This document shows, piece after piece, positions 9,971 through 17,557 of a stretch of DNA of 64,000 nucleotides (position 1 is its first letter; every line of letters starts with the position of its first letter). The notes beneath the pieces were generated by a model that did no database searches, was not told the origin of the DNA, and saw nothing but the letters and a program-made list of their open reading frames with translations. The DNA comes from Neorhizobium petrolearium (GTDB taxonomy: Bacteria > Pseudomonadota > Alphaproteobacteria > Rhizobiales > Rhizobiaceae), in contig NZ_JAGGJW010000008.1 in NCBI RefSeq assembly GCF_017873175.1, positions 246,503 through 310,502 of the forward strand, given 5' to 3'. Made by a program: the position numbers and the translations under genes.

Positions 9971-10717
9971 CTATTCGCGAACGGCCATTACCTGCGGCAC
10001 GCCCGACTTCCGTTCGACCGCTTTCGGCGTCACGATGGCGCGGTCGAAAAGCGGCACGCCTTTGCGGCGCATGAAGAGGACGAGGACTGCGCCGGCGATG
10101 ATGCCGCCGACATGTGCGCCCCAGGAAACGGCGCCATCAAGGTCCAGGGCCAGCATGGCGAATTGCTGCACGATCCAGAGCGCCAGCGGAATGAAGGCGG
10201 GCAGCGGCAGCGGGATACGGAAAAGAACCAGCACCCAGACCCTGACGCGTGGATGAAGCAGGAAATAGGCCGCGACGACACCGGAGATCGCGCCAGAAGC
10301 ACCGATCAACGGGCCCTCTGATGAGGGCACGACGAGGCCGTGAAGGGCGGCACCGGCTGCAGCGCAAACCAGGTAGAAGATCAGGAACCTGACATGCCCC
10401 AGCGCGTCCTCGACATTGTCGCCGAAGACCCAGAGGAACAGCATGTTGGAGGCAAGGTGCCAGAAATCCAGATGCAGGAAGGCGTAGGTGATGAAGGTCG
10501 CATCGTCCGGCACAATGATGAGCGACGGGTCGAGCACGGCGTAATCGAATATCACCGCCGGAATGAAGCCAAGGCCCAGCGAGGCGTGTTCGACGATTGC
10601 CGGGCTGGCGACGGTCGTGAACAGCCAGACCAGCACGTTGATGGCGATGATGCTGATCGTCACGTACTGGACGCGGATATATTTCAGTTCGACGGCGTCG
10701 TGCAGCGGGATGAACAT
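9971..10717 (-). CDS. Rhomboid family intramembrane serine protease
   Basis: A polytopic membrane protein of 248 residues with about six transmembrane helices. The catalytic serine is in G-A-S-G-A-I-S-G near residue 139, and the catalytic histidine is in A-H-V-G-G near residue 195. An H-x-x-x-N element (H-L-A-S-N) near residue 85 matches the conserved oxyanion region of rhomboids. The substrate cannot be inferred. It lies downstream of the cobalamin adenosyltransferase gene on the same strand with a 28-base gap. Confidence 0.93.
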   Translation of the reverse strand: MFIPLHDAVELKYIRVQYVTISIIAINVLVWLFTTVASPAIVEHASLGLGFIPAVIFDYAVLDPSLIIVPDDATFITYAFLHLDFWHLASNMLFLWVFGDNVEDALGHVRFLIFYLVCAAAGAALHGLVVPSSEGPLIGASGAISGVVAAYFLLHPRVRVWVLVLFRIPLPLPAFIPLALWIVQQFAMLALDLDGAVSWGAHVGGIIAGAVLVLFMRRKGVPLFDRAIVTPKAVERKSGVPQVMAVRE

Positions 10718-10745
10718 TTGCCTTTAATCCCTCCCGCTTTCTCTT

Positions 10746-11318
10746 TCAGCGGTTTTTTCCCGGAACCCAGAGGATATCGGCCTTGCCATGATCGTTGGCG
10801 AAGCGCGCCGCCACGAACAGGAAGTCGGAAAGCCGGTTGATGTATTTCAGCGCCGCCGCACCGATGGTTTCACCGCGTGAAAGCTCCACCATCAGCCTTT
10901 CGGCCCGACGCGCGACCGTGCGGGCGAGATGCAGATGGGCAGCAGCAGGGGATCCGCCCGGCAACACGAAGGACGTGAGCGGATCGAGGTGGGCATTCAG
11001 GGCATCGATCTCAGTCTCCAGGCGGGTTGCCTGGGCTTCGATGATGCGCAGCGGCTCGTAGTCGAGTGCTTCGCCCGTATCGGGTGCTGCAAGATCGGCG
11101 CCGAGATCGAAGAGGTCGTTCTGGATGCGGAAGAGCATGGCATCGAGCTCGGCCATGCCTGCGGTATGGAGCCGGGCCAGACCGACAGCCGAATTCGTTT
11201 CGTCGACAGTGCCGTAAGCCTCGACCCGGAGATCGTATTTCTCCCGCCGGGGGCCGGAAACCAGCGACGTCGTGCCCTTGTCACCCGTGCGCGTGTAAAT
11301 CTTGTTGAGCTTTACCAT
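10746..11318 (-). CDS. Cob(I)alamin adenosyltransferase, PduO type
   Basis: Transfers the adenosyl group of ATP to cob(I)alamin or a corrinoid precursor to make the B12 coenzyme. The 190-residue product begins with the ATP-binding signature Y-T-R-T-G-D-K-G-T-T near residue 8. A conserved V-D-E-x-N-S follows near residue 40, and R-x-x-E-R, a catalytic arginine region of the PduO fold, near residue 137. It sits in a minus-strand series with the rhomboid, twin-transmembrane and SDR genes. PduO, CobO and EutT families are unrelated; the motifs here are PduO type. Confidence 0.94.
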   Translation of the reverse strand: MVKLNKIYTRTGDKGTTSLVSGPRREKYDLRVEAYGTVDETNSAVGLARLHTAGMAELDAMLFRIQNDLFDLGADLAAPDTGEALDYEPLRIIEAQATRLETEIDALNAHLDPLTSFVLPGGSPAAAHLHLARTVARRAERLMVELSRGETIGAAALKYINRLSDFLFVAARFANDHGKADILWVPGKNR

Positions 11319-11334
11319 CCCGCCATCATCAGAA

Positions 11335-11538
11335 TCAGCTCGGGCGACCGCCGCCCGTGATCCACAGTGTGAGCATGATGAGGACGATTGCGATTGCCTG
11401 CAAGAGGATACGCAATTGCATCAGCTTGTTGGATTTGTTCGCATCCGTACCCTTCATCATGTTGAACAGCCCGCGGATCAGGACGATCACGACAAGCCCC
11501 ATGACGATCACGGTAAGGACGGTGGTGAAAGTGGACAT
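11335..11538 (-). CDS. Twin transmembrane protein, HIG1-like
   Basis: A 67-residue protein consisting almost only of two hydrophobic helices (about residues 5-25 and 42-62) joined by a short polar loop, M-K-G-T-D-A-N-K-S-N-K-L-M. This matches small alphaproteobacterial proteins of the HIG1/twin-transmembrane group found beside cobalamin adenosyltransferase genes. Mitochondrial relatives associate with respiratory supercomplexes; a role in respiration here would be inference. It is 16 bases upstream of the adenosyltransferase gene. Confidence 0.85.
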   Translation of the reverse strand: MSTFTTVLTVIVMGLVVIVLIRGLFNMMKGTDANKSNKLMQLRILLQAIAIVLIMLTLWITGGGRPS

Positions 11539-11555
11539 TCTAGGATTGCTTTCGT

Positions 11556-12389
11556 TCAGTCGAGCCGGCGCATGAGTTTGTAGAAGAGGTCGGCCGGAAG
11601 TATTCTTTTCAGGAAGGCGCCCTGCCTGGCGGGCTTCGTTACCAGATAATGTGGCCTCGGGCGAGGCGCGGTCAAGGCGTGCGTCAAGACATCATAGACC
11701 GCTTCGGGTCCGAGTTTGTGGCGGCTGATCGGACCTCTCCCATCGAGGCGCTTGAGCTGCCGCTTGTATTGCTGGGCATGCACCGAGCCTTCGAGATCGA
11801 TATTCTCTTTGATCTTGGCGAGCGCGTTGGCAGTAAAACGGGAGGCGATCGGCCCCGGTTCGATGAGGCTCACATGGATGCCACTTCCTTCCAGCTCCAT
11901 GCGCATCGTGATGGTGAGCCCTTCGAGCGCATGTTTCGAAGCCGTATAGGCGCCGCGATAGCGATAGGGCAGCAGGCCGAGGATCGACGAGCAGTTGACG
12001 ATGCGGCCGTGGCCCTTTGCGCGCATGATCGGGATCACCCGCCGCGTCAGCTCGTGCCAGCCGAAGACATTCGTTTCGAACTGTTCGCGCAGCACGTCGG
12101 TCGACAAATCCTCCACGGCGCCCGCCTGGCCATAGGCACCATTGTTGAAGAGGGCGTCGATCCGGCCGCCGGTGCGCTCCTTCACGGTTTCCACAAGTGC
12201 GGCAATCGTTTCGGGCTTCGTATAGTCCATTAGCAGAGCCTCGATGCCGTCGGCTTCGAGCGGAGCCAGATCGCTCTCCTTGCGCACGGTCGCGAAAACC
12301 CGCCAGCCATCCGCCTTCAGGGCACGGGCGCAATGGGCACCGATGCCGGAGGAACAGCCGGTGACGATGATCGTTCTCCTGTCATCCAT
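11556..12389 (-). CDS. SDR family oxidoreductase
   Basis: A classical short-chain dehydrogenase/reductase of 277 residues. The N-terminal cofactor motif T-G-C-S-S-G-I-G lies near residue 11, the N-N-G-A-Y-G segment near residue 86, the catalytic serine in N-C-S-S-I near residue 133, and the catalytic Y-T-A-S-K near residue 148. An A-R residue pattern after the second strand (V-R-K-E-S-D) leaves NADP preference possible. AAGGGATGAG precedes the ATG. The substrate is not identifiable. It is the first gene of the series running down to the rhomboid gene and is divergent from the YihY gene. Confidence 0.92.
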   Translation of the reverse strand: MDDRRTIIVTGCSSGIGAHCARALKADGWRVFATVRKESDLAPLEADGIEALLMDYTKPETIAALVETVKERTGGRIDALFNNGAYGQAGAVEDLSTDVLREQFETNVFGWHELTRRVIPIMRAKGHGRIVNCSSILGLLPYRYRGAYTASKHALEGLTITMRMELEGSGIHVSLIEPGPIASRFTANALAKIKENIDLEGSVHAQQYKRQLKRLDGRGPISRHKLGPEAVYDVLTHALTAPRPRPHYLVTKPARQGAFLKRILPADLFYKLMRRLD

Positions 12390-12459
12390 TTGATCTCATC
12401 CCTTGCACAATCGAAAGGGTTCCTCACATATTTTGCGCCAAGCCACAACGGAGTTGCCC

Positions 12460-13434
12460 TTGTCCGAAGAAAACCGGCCCTACAGGTGGTACAAACTCGC
12501 CTTCAAGGTGCTTTGGGATGCCTATTGCCACTTTTCCGACGACGATGGTTGGGCGATGGCGAGTCATGTGGCACTCTCGGGCCTGCTGGCTCTCTTTCCA
12601 TTCCTGATCTTCGGCACGGCGCTGGCCGGTTTCCTCGGGGCGGGCGGTTTTTCCGAAACGGCGATACATCTGCTTTTCGATACCTGGCCGGCGGATATCG
12701 CGGCACCTATCGCATCCGAAATCCAGCGCGTCCTGACCATGCCTCGCGGCGGCCTTCTGACCGTATCCGTGCTGGCGGCAGCCTATTTCGCTTCGAATGG
12801 GGTCGAGGCGCTGCGGATTTCACTCAATCGAGCCTACCGCGTCACCGAAACCCGACCCTGGTATGTGACGCGCCTCGCCAGCCTCGGCTATGTGGTGATC
12901 GCGGTCGTGATCTTTGCCGTGATCAGTATCCTTCTGCTTGCCGTGCCTGTTGCAATGCGGTTCGCTGAAACGCGCTTTCCCTGGCTGATCAGCGATCTGG
13001 CAAGGGCCGCCAACTGGGGCCTTTACGGCACGGGGCTGCTTTTGATGATCGGTCTCCTGCTGTCGCATAAATGGCTTCCGGCGGGGCATCGGCGGATCAT
13101 CGACATCCTGCCGGGCGTGCTGATGACGATCGCCTTGTGGATCGGCTTCGGCCTCGGCTTTGCTGCCTATCTCTCGACCTTCGCCAATTACGCCGCGACC
13201 TATGCGGGTCTGGCGTCGATCATGATCGTGCTGATTTTTCTCTACATGGTCGGCGTGATTTTCATGCTGGGGGCCGAACTCAACGCCGCCCTGATGAAGT
13301 ACCGGGTTTATTCGGTATTCTCCCGGTTGAGGAATGAGCGTCGCCGGCGCGAGGAAGCGCTCTCAAAGACCGACGAGGCGGCGGATGTCGTGGGGAGCGA
13401 ACCCCTGGTCGCGGAGCGCCGCGAGCCCCGTTGA
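12460..13434 (+). CDS. YihY/BrkB family inner-membrane protein
   Basis: A polytopic membrane protein of about 324 residues with six predicted helices. Family marks are W-A-M-A-S-H-V-A-L-S near the start, the N-G-V-E-A-L-R segment near residue 113, and A-x-Y-A-G-L-A-S near residue 247 before the last helix. The family was once annotated as RNase BN, wrongly; its function is unknown. I chose TTG at 12460 because GGAG lies six bases before it; the frame stays open upstream. Its last 72 bases overlap the 3' end of the convergent gluQ gene. Confidence 0.85.
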   Translation: MSEENRPYRWYKLAFKVLWDAYCHFSDDDGWAMASHVALSGLLALFPFLIFGTALAGFLGAGGFSETAIHLLFDTWPADIAAPIASEIQRVLTMPRGGLLTVSVLAAAYFASNGVEALRISLNRAYRVTETRPWYVTRLASLGYVVIAVVIFAVISILLLAVPVAMRFAETRFPWLISDLARAANWGLYGTGLLLMIGLLLSHKWLPAGHRRIIDILPGVLMTIALWIGFGLGFAAYLSTFANYAATYAGLASIMIVLIFLYMVGVIFMLGAELNAALMKYRVYSVFSRLRNERRRREEALSKTDEAADVVGSEPLVAERREPR

Positions 13435-14244
13435 GCCCTCGCTTTTCGAGAGTTTCTTGCCGTCCGGCCCAAGGATCAGCCTGTGGTGGTGATAGACGGG
13501 TTGCGGAAGCTCAAGCAATTCCTGCAATAACCGATGCACGGCGGTCGCTTCGAAAAGGTCCAGCCCGCGCACCACATGGGTAATGCCCTGGGCCGCATCG
13601 TCCACCGTTACCGAAAGATGATAGCTCGACGGCGCATCGGAGCGGGAAAGCACCACGTCGCCCCAGGCCGTGGGGTGCGCAGTGATTTCGCCGCGTGCGT
13701 CGTCACCCGTCTCCGTCCATTTCAACGCATCGCCCGTCAACCGGAGCGCCTTGTGCATATCGAGCCGGAAAGCGTGCCGCACGCCCTTTGCAATCAGTAA
13801 CTGCCGTTCCGTCTCGCTGCGATGCCTGTCATCCTCGGGATAGAGCGGCGACCCGTCGGGATCGCGAGGCCAGCTCTTCCCGCTCTCCTCATGCTCCGCG
13901 ACCCTGGCCTTCACCTCTCCGCGGGTCAGGAAGGCGGGATAGACAAGGCCCATTTCCATCAGCCGGTCCAGCGCGGCGCGATAGTCGTCGAAATGCTCCG
14001 ATTGCCGCCATACCGGTTTTTCCCAGTCCAGCCCAAGCCAGGAAAGATCGCGATAGATCGCCTCCTCGAATTCCGGCGTGCAGCGGGTGAGGTCGATGTC
14101 CTCGATGCGCAGCAGGAAGCGCCCGTTCGCATTTTTTGCCATGTCATGGTTGAGGACCGCCGACAGCGCGTGGCCAAGGTGAAGCAGGCCGTTCGGGCTT
14201 GGCGCAAAACGATAGACCGGTTTATCAAGGGACAGGGCGGGCAT
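13363..14244 (-). CDS. gluQRS: Glutamyl-Q tRNA(Asp) synthetase
   Basis: A truncated glutamyl-tRNA synthetase homologue that attaches glutamate to the queuosine base of tRNA-Asp. The 293-residue product shows the class I motif F-A-P-S-P-N-G-L-L-H-L-G-H with the HIGH-like element near residue 21 and K-L-S-K (KMSKS equivalent) near residue 251. The anticodon-binding domain of full GltX is absent, as expected for GluQ. The ATG at 14244 is preceded by AGAAGAAG; another ATG lies five codons upstream. Its 3' end overlaps the convergent YihY gene by 72 bases. Confidence 0.94.
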   Translation of the reverse strand: MPALSLDKPVYRFAPSPNGLLHLGHALSAVLNHDMAKNANGRFLLRIEDIDLTRCTPEFEEAIYRDLSWLGLDWEKPVWRQSEHFDDYRAALDRLMEMGLVYPAFLTRGEVKARVAEHEESGKSWPRDPDGSPLYPEDDRHRSETERQLLIAKGVRHAFRLDMHKALRLTGDALKWTETGDDARGEITAHPTAWGDVVLSRSDAPSSYHLSVTVDDAAQGITHVVRGLDLFEATAVHRLLQELLELPQPVYHHHRLILGPDGKKLSKSEGSTGLAALRDQGFAPHDIRRLVGL

Positions 14245-14299
14245 GGCTTCTTCTGCCATGCTTTTTGACAAACGGCCATGGGAAAGGCTGAAGGGCCTG

Positions 14300-14941
14300 A
14301 TGGATATCATCCGCGACCATTCGGATATCGAGGCAGGCCTCGATGCGCTTGTCCGCCTTGACCCGCGGCTTGAAGCGATCGTCGAAGCCTCCGGCCCAGT
14401 GCCGCTGCGCCTCAGCAGGCCCGGTTTCGAAGGCCTTGCCTCGATCATCGTATCCCAAATGGTATCGAGAGCGAGCGCGGAAGCGATCTGGAGGCGAATC
14501 ACTGCGGTGGGGCCTGTAACGGCCGCCGATTATGCGGCGCTTTCCCCGGATGTTGTTGCGACATTCGGCCTCTCGCGGGTAAAGGCGGCGACGCTTCTCA
14601 ATCTTTCCACAGCTATTTCGGAAGGGCGTTTCGATCTCGATACCATCGGCGAATTCGAAACGGCGGAAGCGATCCGGCGGATAACCGCGCTTCCCGGCAT
14701 CGGCCCGTGGACGGCGGAAGTCTATCTGATGTTCAGCAGCGGCCATCGGGATATCTTTCCCGCCGGGGACGTGGCGTTGCAGGCGGCGGTCGCGCATGCG
14801 TTCGGCCTGGAGGCTCGTCCCTTGGCCAAGAATCTGGCGTCCATGGCGGAACTCTGGAGCCCGTGGCGATCAGTCGCGGCGCGGCTTTTCTGGGCTTACT
14901 ACGCGGCGAAAATGCGTCGCAGCGTCACGCCCCTGGTGTGA
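14300..14941 (+). CDS. DNA-3-methyladenine glycosylase, AlkA/HhH-GPD type
   Basis: Excises alkylated bases during base excision repair. The HhH element L-P-G-I-G-P-W-T-A-E is near residue 132, followed by the catalytic aspartate in F-P-A-G-D-V-A near residue 156. The iron-sulfur cysteines of the MutY/Nth branch are absent. I chose ATG at 14300 (M-D-I-I-R-D-H-S), giving 213 residues, because family members begin about here and GAAGGG precedes it. In-frame ATGs at 14243 and 14258 would lengthen the product and overlap the gluQ start region. Confidence 0.9.
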   Translation: MDIIRDHSDIEAGLDALVRLDPRLEAIVEASGPVPLRLSRPGFEGLASIIVSQMVSRASAEAIWRRITAVGPVTAADYAALSPDVVATFGLSRVKAATLLNLSTAISEGRFDLDTIGEFETAEAIRRITALPGIGPWTAEVYLMFSSGHRDIFPAGDVALQAAVAHAFGLEARPLAKNLASMAELWSPWRSVAARLFWAYYAAKMRRSVTPLV

Positions 14942-15043
14942 AGGCGGGGTCGAGTTATCTCACTGCATTTATTGGGCTTCACAATCCTGTAACAACAGAC
15001 CTAATATAGAAAGTACAGATGCCGAATCGGGTAGGAGCGTCAC

Positions 15044-15601
15044 TTGACGATTGCAGTCTCCCCGCAGGCCCTGCCGGCGCTCGTGCTGAACGCTGACTAC
15101 CGGCCGCTGAGTTATTATCCCTTGTCGCTGTGGTCCTGGCAGGACGCGATCAAGGCGGTTTTCCTCGACCGGGTGAACATCATCGCGGAATACGAACAGT
15201 CGGTCTGCTCGCCGAGTTTTTCGATGAGACTGCCGAGCGTCGTCAGCCTCAAGACTTACGTCCAACCGACCCGAAACCCGGCCTTTACCCGGTTCAACGT
15301 CTTCCTGCGCGACAAGTTCGAGTGCCAGTATTGCGGCGAGCATGACGATCTCACCTTCGATCACGTCATCCCCCGCGCCCATGGCGGCGAGACGACCTGG
15401 GAGAATGTCGTGGCGGCCTGTTCGCCCTGCAACCTCAGAAAGGGCAGCAAGCTGCCGAAGCAGGCCGGCATGTTCCCGCATCAGAAGCCCTACCAGCCGA
15501 CGGTGCAGGATCTGCACAACAATGGCAGGCTCTTCCCGCCGAACTACCTGCATGAAAGCTGGATGGACTATCTTTACTGGGATACGGAACTGCAGCCGTA
15601 A
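15044..15601 (+). CDS. HNH endonuclease
   Basis: A 185-residue protein of the conserved alphaproteobacterial HNH family. The zinc-ribbon cysteines C-Q-Y-C and C-S-P-C-N flank the core D-H-V-I-P with a downstream N. Residues about 10-30, L-V-L-N-A-D-Y-R-P-L, are a hallmark of this orthologue group. The start is TTG with GGAG seven bases upstream. The target is unknown. No methyltransferase or other restriction-modification partner is adjacent. It ends at a bidirectional terminator facing dsbB. Confidence 0.92.
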   Translation: MTIAVSPQALPALVLNADYRPLSYYPLSLWSWQDAIKAVFLDRVNIIAEYEQSVCSPSFSMRLPSVVSLKTYVQPTRNPAFTRFNVFLRDKFECQYCGEHDDLTFDHVIPRAHGGETTWENVVAACSPCNLRKGSKLPKQAGMFPHQKPYQPTVQDLHNNGRLFPPNYLHESWMDYLYWDTELQP

Positions 15602-15634
15602 GGCGGCCGGCCATCAGAAGGGTTCGATCATGTG

Positions 15635-15658
15635 AAGGCCGCCTCAGGCGGCCTTTTT
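15635..15658. terminator. Bidirectional terminator overlapping the dsbB stop codon
   Basis: A 9-bp perfect stem, AAGGCCGCC / GGCGGCCTT, with the 3-base loop TCA and a T run on the plus side. The loop is exactly the dsbB stop codon read on the minus strand. The A-rich flank of the left arm lets the hairpin also serve minus-strand transcripts. It separates the convergent HNH nuclease and dsbB genes. Confidence 0.8.
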
Positions 15659-16159
15659 CGCACCGACGAATGCGATGGCTGCGAGGATGACGCTGGCGAT
15701 GACGTTCCAGCCCGCGAAGGACAGGCCCAGCACACGGAGCGCCGCTTCCGTGCACGAGGGGCCATGCACGGCGTTGAGATCGGCGAGCAGGTTGCCGGCA
15801 TTGGTGGTCACGCCGGCGCCGCCTCCGCAGCTCGCCGGACCCTCCCAGAAGCCCCATTCGACGCCCGAGTGATAGACGCCCATGCCGGTGCCGACGAGCA
15901 TCATCACGCCGATAACGACGAGCAGCGCACGGGTGACCCAGGCGGGCAGACCGATTGCGGCGGCGATAATGGCCAGAATGCCGACCGGAATGCCGTAATA
16001 GTAGGGGTCGCGCTGCAGCAGGCAGAGCGCACAGGGAATATAGCCGCCGATATACTGGAAGGCGAGCGCACCGCCCACGGTCGCGGCCATGCCGAGCGTG
16101 ACGAGAACGGCGTAGCCGATACCGGCGCGGGAGCGAGGGGTGGAAGCTGTCAGCGCCAT
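15644..16159 (-). CDS. dsbB: Disulfide bond formation protein B
   Basis: An inner-membrane quinone reductase that reoxidises DsbA. Four hydrophobic helices are visible. The quinone-linked cysteine pair is in P-C-A-L-C near residue 42. The second pair is formed by a cysteine in A-S-C-G-G near residue 105 and another in P-S-C-T-E near residue 131. I prefer ATG at 16159 because AGGAG lies eight bases before it; an ATG seven codons upstream is also open. The product is about 171 residues. Confidence 0.9.
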   Translation of the reverse strand: MALTASTPRSRAGIGYAVLVTLGMAATVGGALAFQYIGGYIPCALCLLQRDPYYYGIPVGILAIIAAAIGLPAWVTRALLVVIGVMMLVGTGMGVYHSGVEWGFWEGPASCGGGAGVTTNAGNLLADLNAVHGPSCTEAALRVLGLSFAGWNVIASVILAAIAFVGAKKAA

Positions 16160-16384
16160 TGCGCTCTTCTCCTGTTTCATTTTTGGCTCACTTAGAGCAG
16201 ATCAGGCAGTGCTGTAAATGATCGCGGGCGAGACACATCGTCTCCATTCCGGCACTTTTTCGTGAGTTTGCGGAGGATTTGTGGTGTTATTTCTCCAAAA
16301 GAAGGCTATCCGGAAATAGCGCGACGATCGGCGATCGGTTCCCGGCTGCAAGCCGCAGCCATGTACTCGGTAAAGATACAATTC

Positions 16385-17119
16385 ATGTTCAAGACGGATG
16401 TCTGCATAGTTTCAGCCCGACGGCCGGATCTGCTCTCCGAAACCCTTTCGAGCCTGTCACAACGGATTTTCAGCAACATCGATCTTGTCGACGTCTACAT
16501 GAACCTTGACCCGATCTTCGGCGACGCCAAGGATCACGAGGCCTGTGTTTCGCTGTTTCGGGGCCATTTTCCGACGGGCGTGCTTTTCGAGCCGGAGGCC
16601 CCCGGATTCGCCAACGCAGTCCACAGACTGTGGCTGGCGACAACTGCCGATTTCGTCATGCATTTCGAGGACGATTGGGTTGCCTTGACTGATATCGGTG
16701 AGGAGGCCTTCGAACCCTTTTCCGACCCTACTGTCGCTCAGATCTCCTTCCATACCGAGGAGAAGAATTGGGACGTCAAGAAAAACGGACATCTTCACCG
16801 GAAGAACGAATACTTCAGGCTTGCCGGCGTGAAGCTTCCGAAATTTACGCGCAGGCCGATCTTTACGACCTCGCCGTCAATCCTGAGAGGTCCCTTTGCC
16901 CGTGCATGTGCCGGGCTTATGGACGTAACAAAAGATCCGGAAAAGCAATTCTATTCAGATGTTAATCAGCCCCTTCAGGCCTATGTCCGCAAATACGACA
17001 ACTATATTTTCTCCCCTGAGAACAAACCGGTGATCAGGGACATCGGCCGGAACTGGAGAGAGGAAAAAGGGATCAAAAAGATCATCAGGGACTCCAGCTC
17101 TTTCTGGGAGGCCAGCTGA
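16385..17119 (+). CDS. Putative glycosyltransferase, GT-A-like
   Basis: A 244-residue soluble-looking protein. The N-terminus (T-D-V-C-I-V-S-A-R-R-P-D) resembles the first strand of a GT-A fold. A stretch near residues 92-100, M-H-F-E-D-D-W, looks like the metal-binding D-x-D region of family 2-like transferases. The usual donor-binding motifs further on are not obvious. Neither candidate ATG (16361 or 16385) has a strong ribosome-binding site; I chose the one directly before the conserved-looking strand. It stands alone between dsbB and a tRNA, and no polysaccharide operon adjoins it. Confidence 0.6.
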   Translation: MFKTDVCIVSARRPDLLSETLSSLSQRIFSNIDLVDVYMNLDPIFGDAKDHEACVSLFRGHFPTGVLFEPEAPGFANAVHRLWLATTADFVMHFEDDWVALTDIGEEAFEPFSDPTVAQISFHTEEKNWDVKKNGHLHRKNEYFRLAGVKLPKFTRRPIFTTSPSILRGPFARACAGLMDVTKDPEKQFYSDVNQPLQAYVRKYDNYIFSPENKPVIRDIGRNWREEKGIKKIIRDSSSFWEAS

Positions 17120-17246
17120 CCGGAAAACTCCAATTCCCGGCGGTCCAATGTTTGGGATCAGTGCGACCACCAAGGCTCTAGTCGGAGCCGTTTGAAACTT
17201 CAGTGGCAGGTCATTCGCAAATGAAATCAAAGCGCGGAAATTGAAA

Positions 17247-17331
17247 TGGTGCCCCGTGCCGGAATCGAACCAGCACTCCTTTCGGAACCTGATTTTGAGT
17301 CAGGCGCGTCTACCAATTCCGCCAACGGGGC
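17247..17331 (-). tRNA. tRNA-Leu (CAA)
   Basis: The minus strand folds into a class II tRNA of 85 bases including an encoded CCA. The acceptor stem GCCCCGT pairs with ACGGGGC. The D-arm contains GGTAGACGC, the anticodon stem CCTGA/TCAGG encloses the loop CTCAAAA (anticodon CAA), a long variable arm follows, and the T-arm contains GGTTCGATTCC. The long variable arm and CAA anticodon identify a leucine tRNA reading UUG. Confidence 0.96.
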
Positions 17332-17557
17332 ACTTTGGTAACGGCAAGCGCTCTAGCACGGGGCTGCAAGCCGATGCAAGAATGAAGTGCCGGTTACCAT
17401 CTCGAAAGACTGTGACAAGTCCGATACTGCCTTGCAGCCTGTTCCCGATAGCTCCTTACGTTAACGGGCTTCCGCACACCTAGGTCCCCCCGGCGGTCCT
17501 CTTGTGCTTTAAGTTTCGAACATGTTAGCTGGTGCAGCAAAATGAGAAACATTGCCC

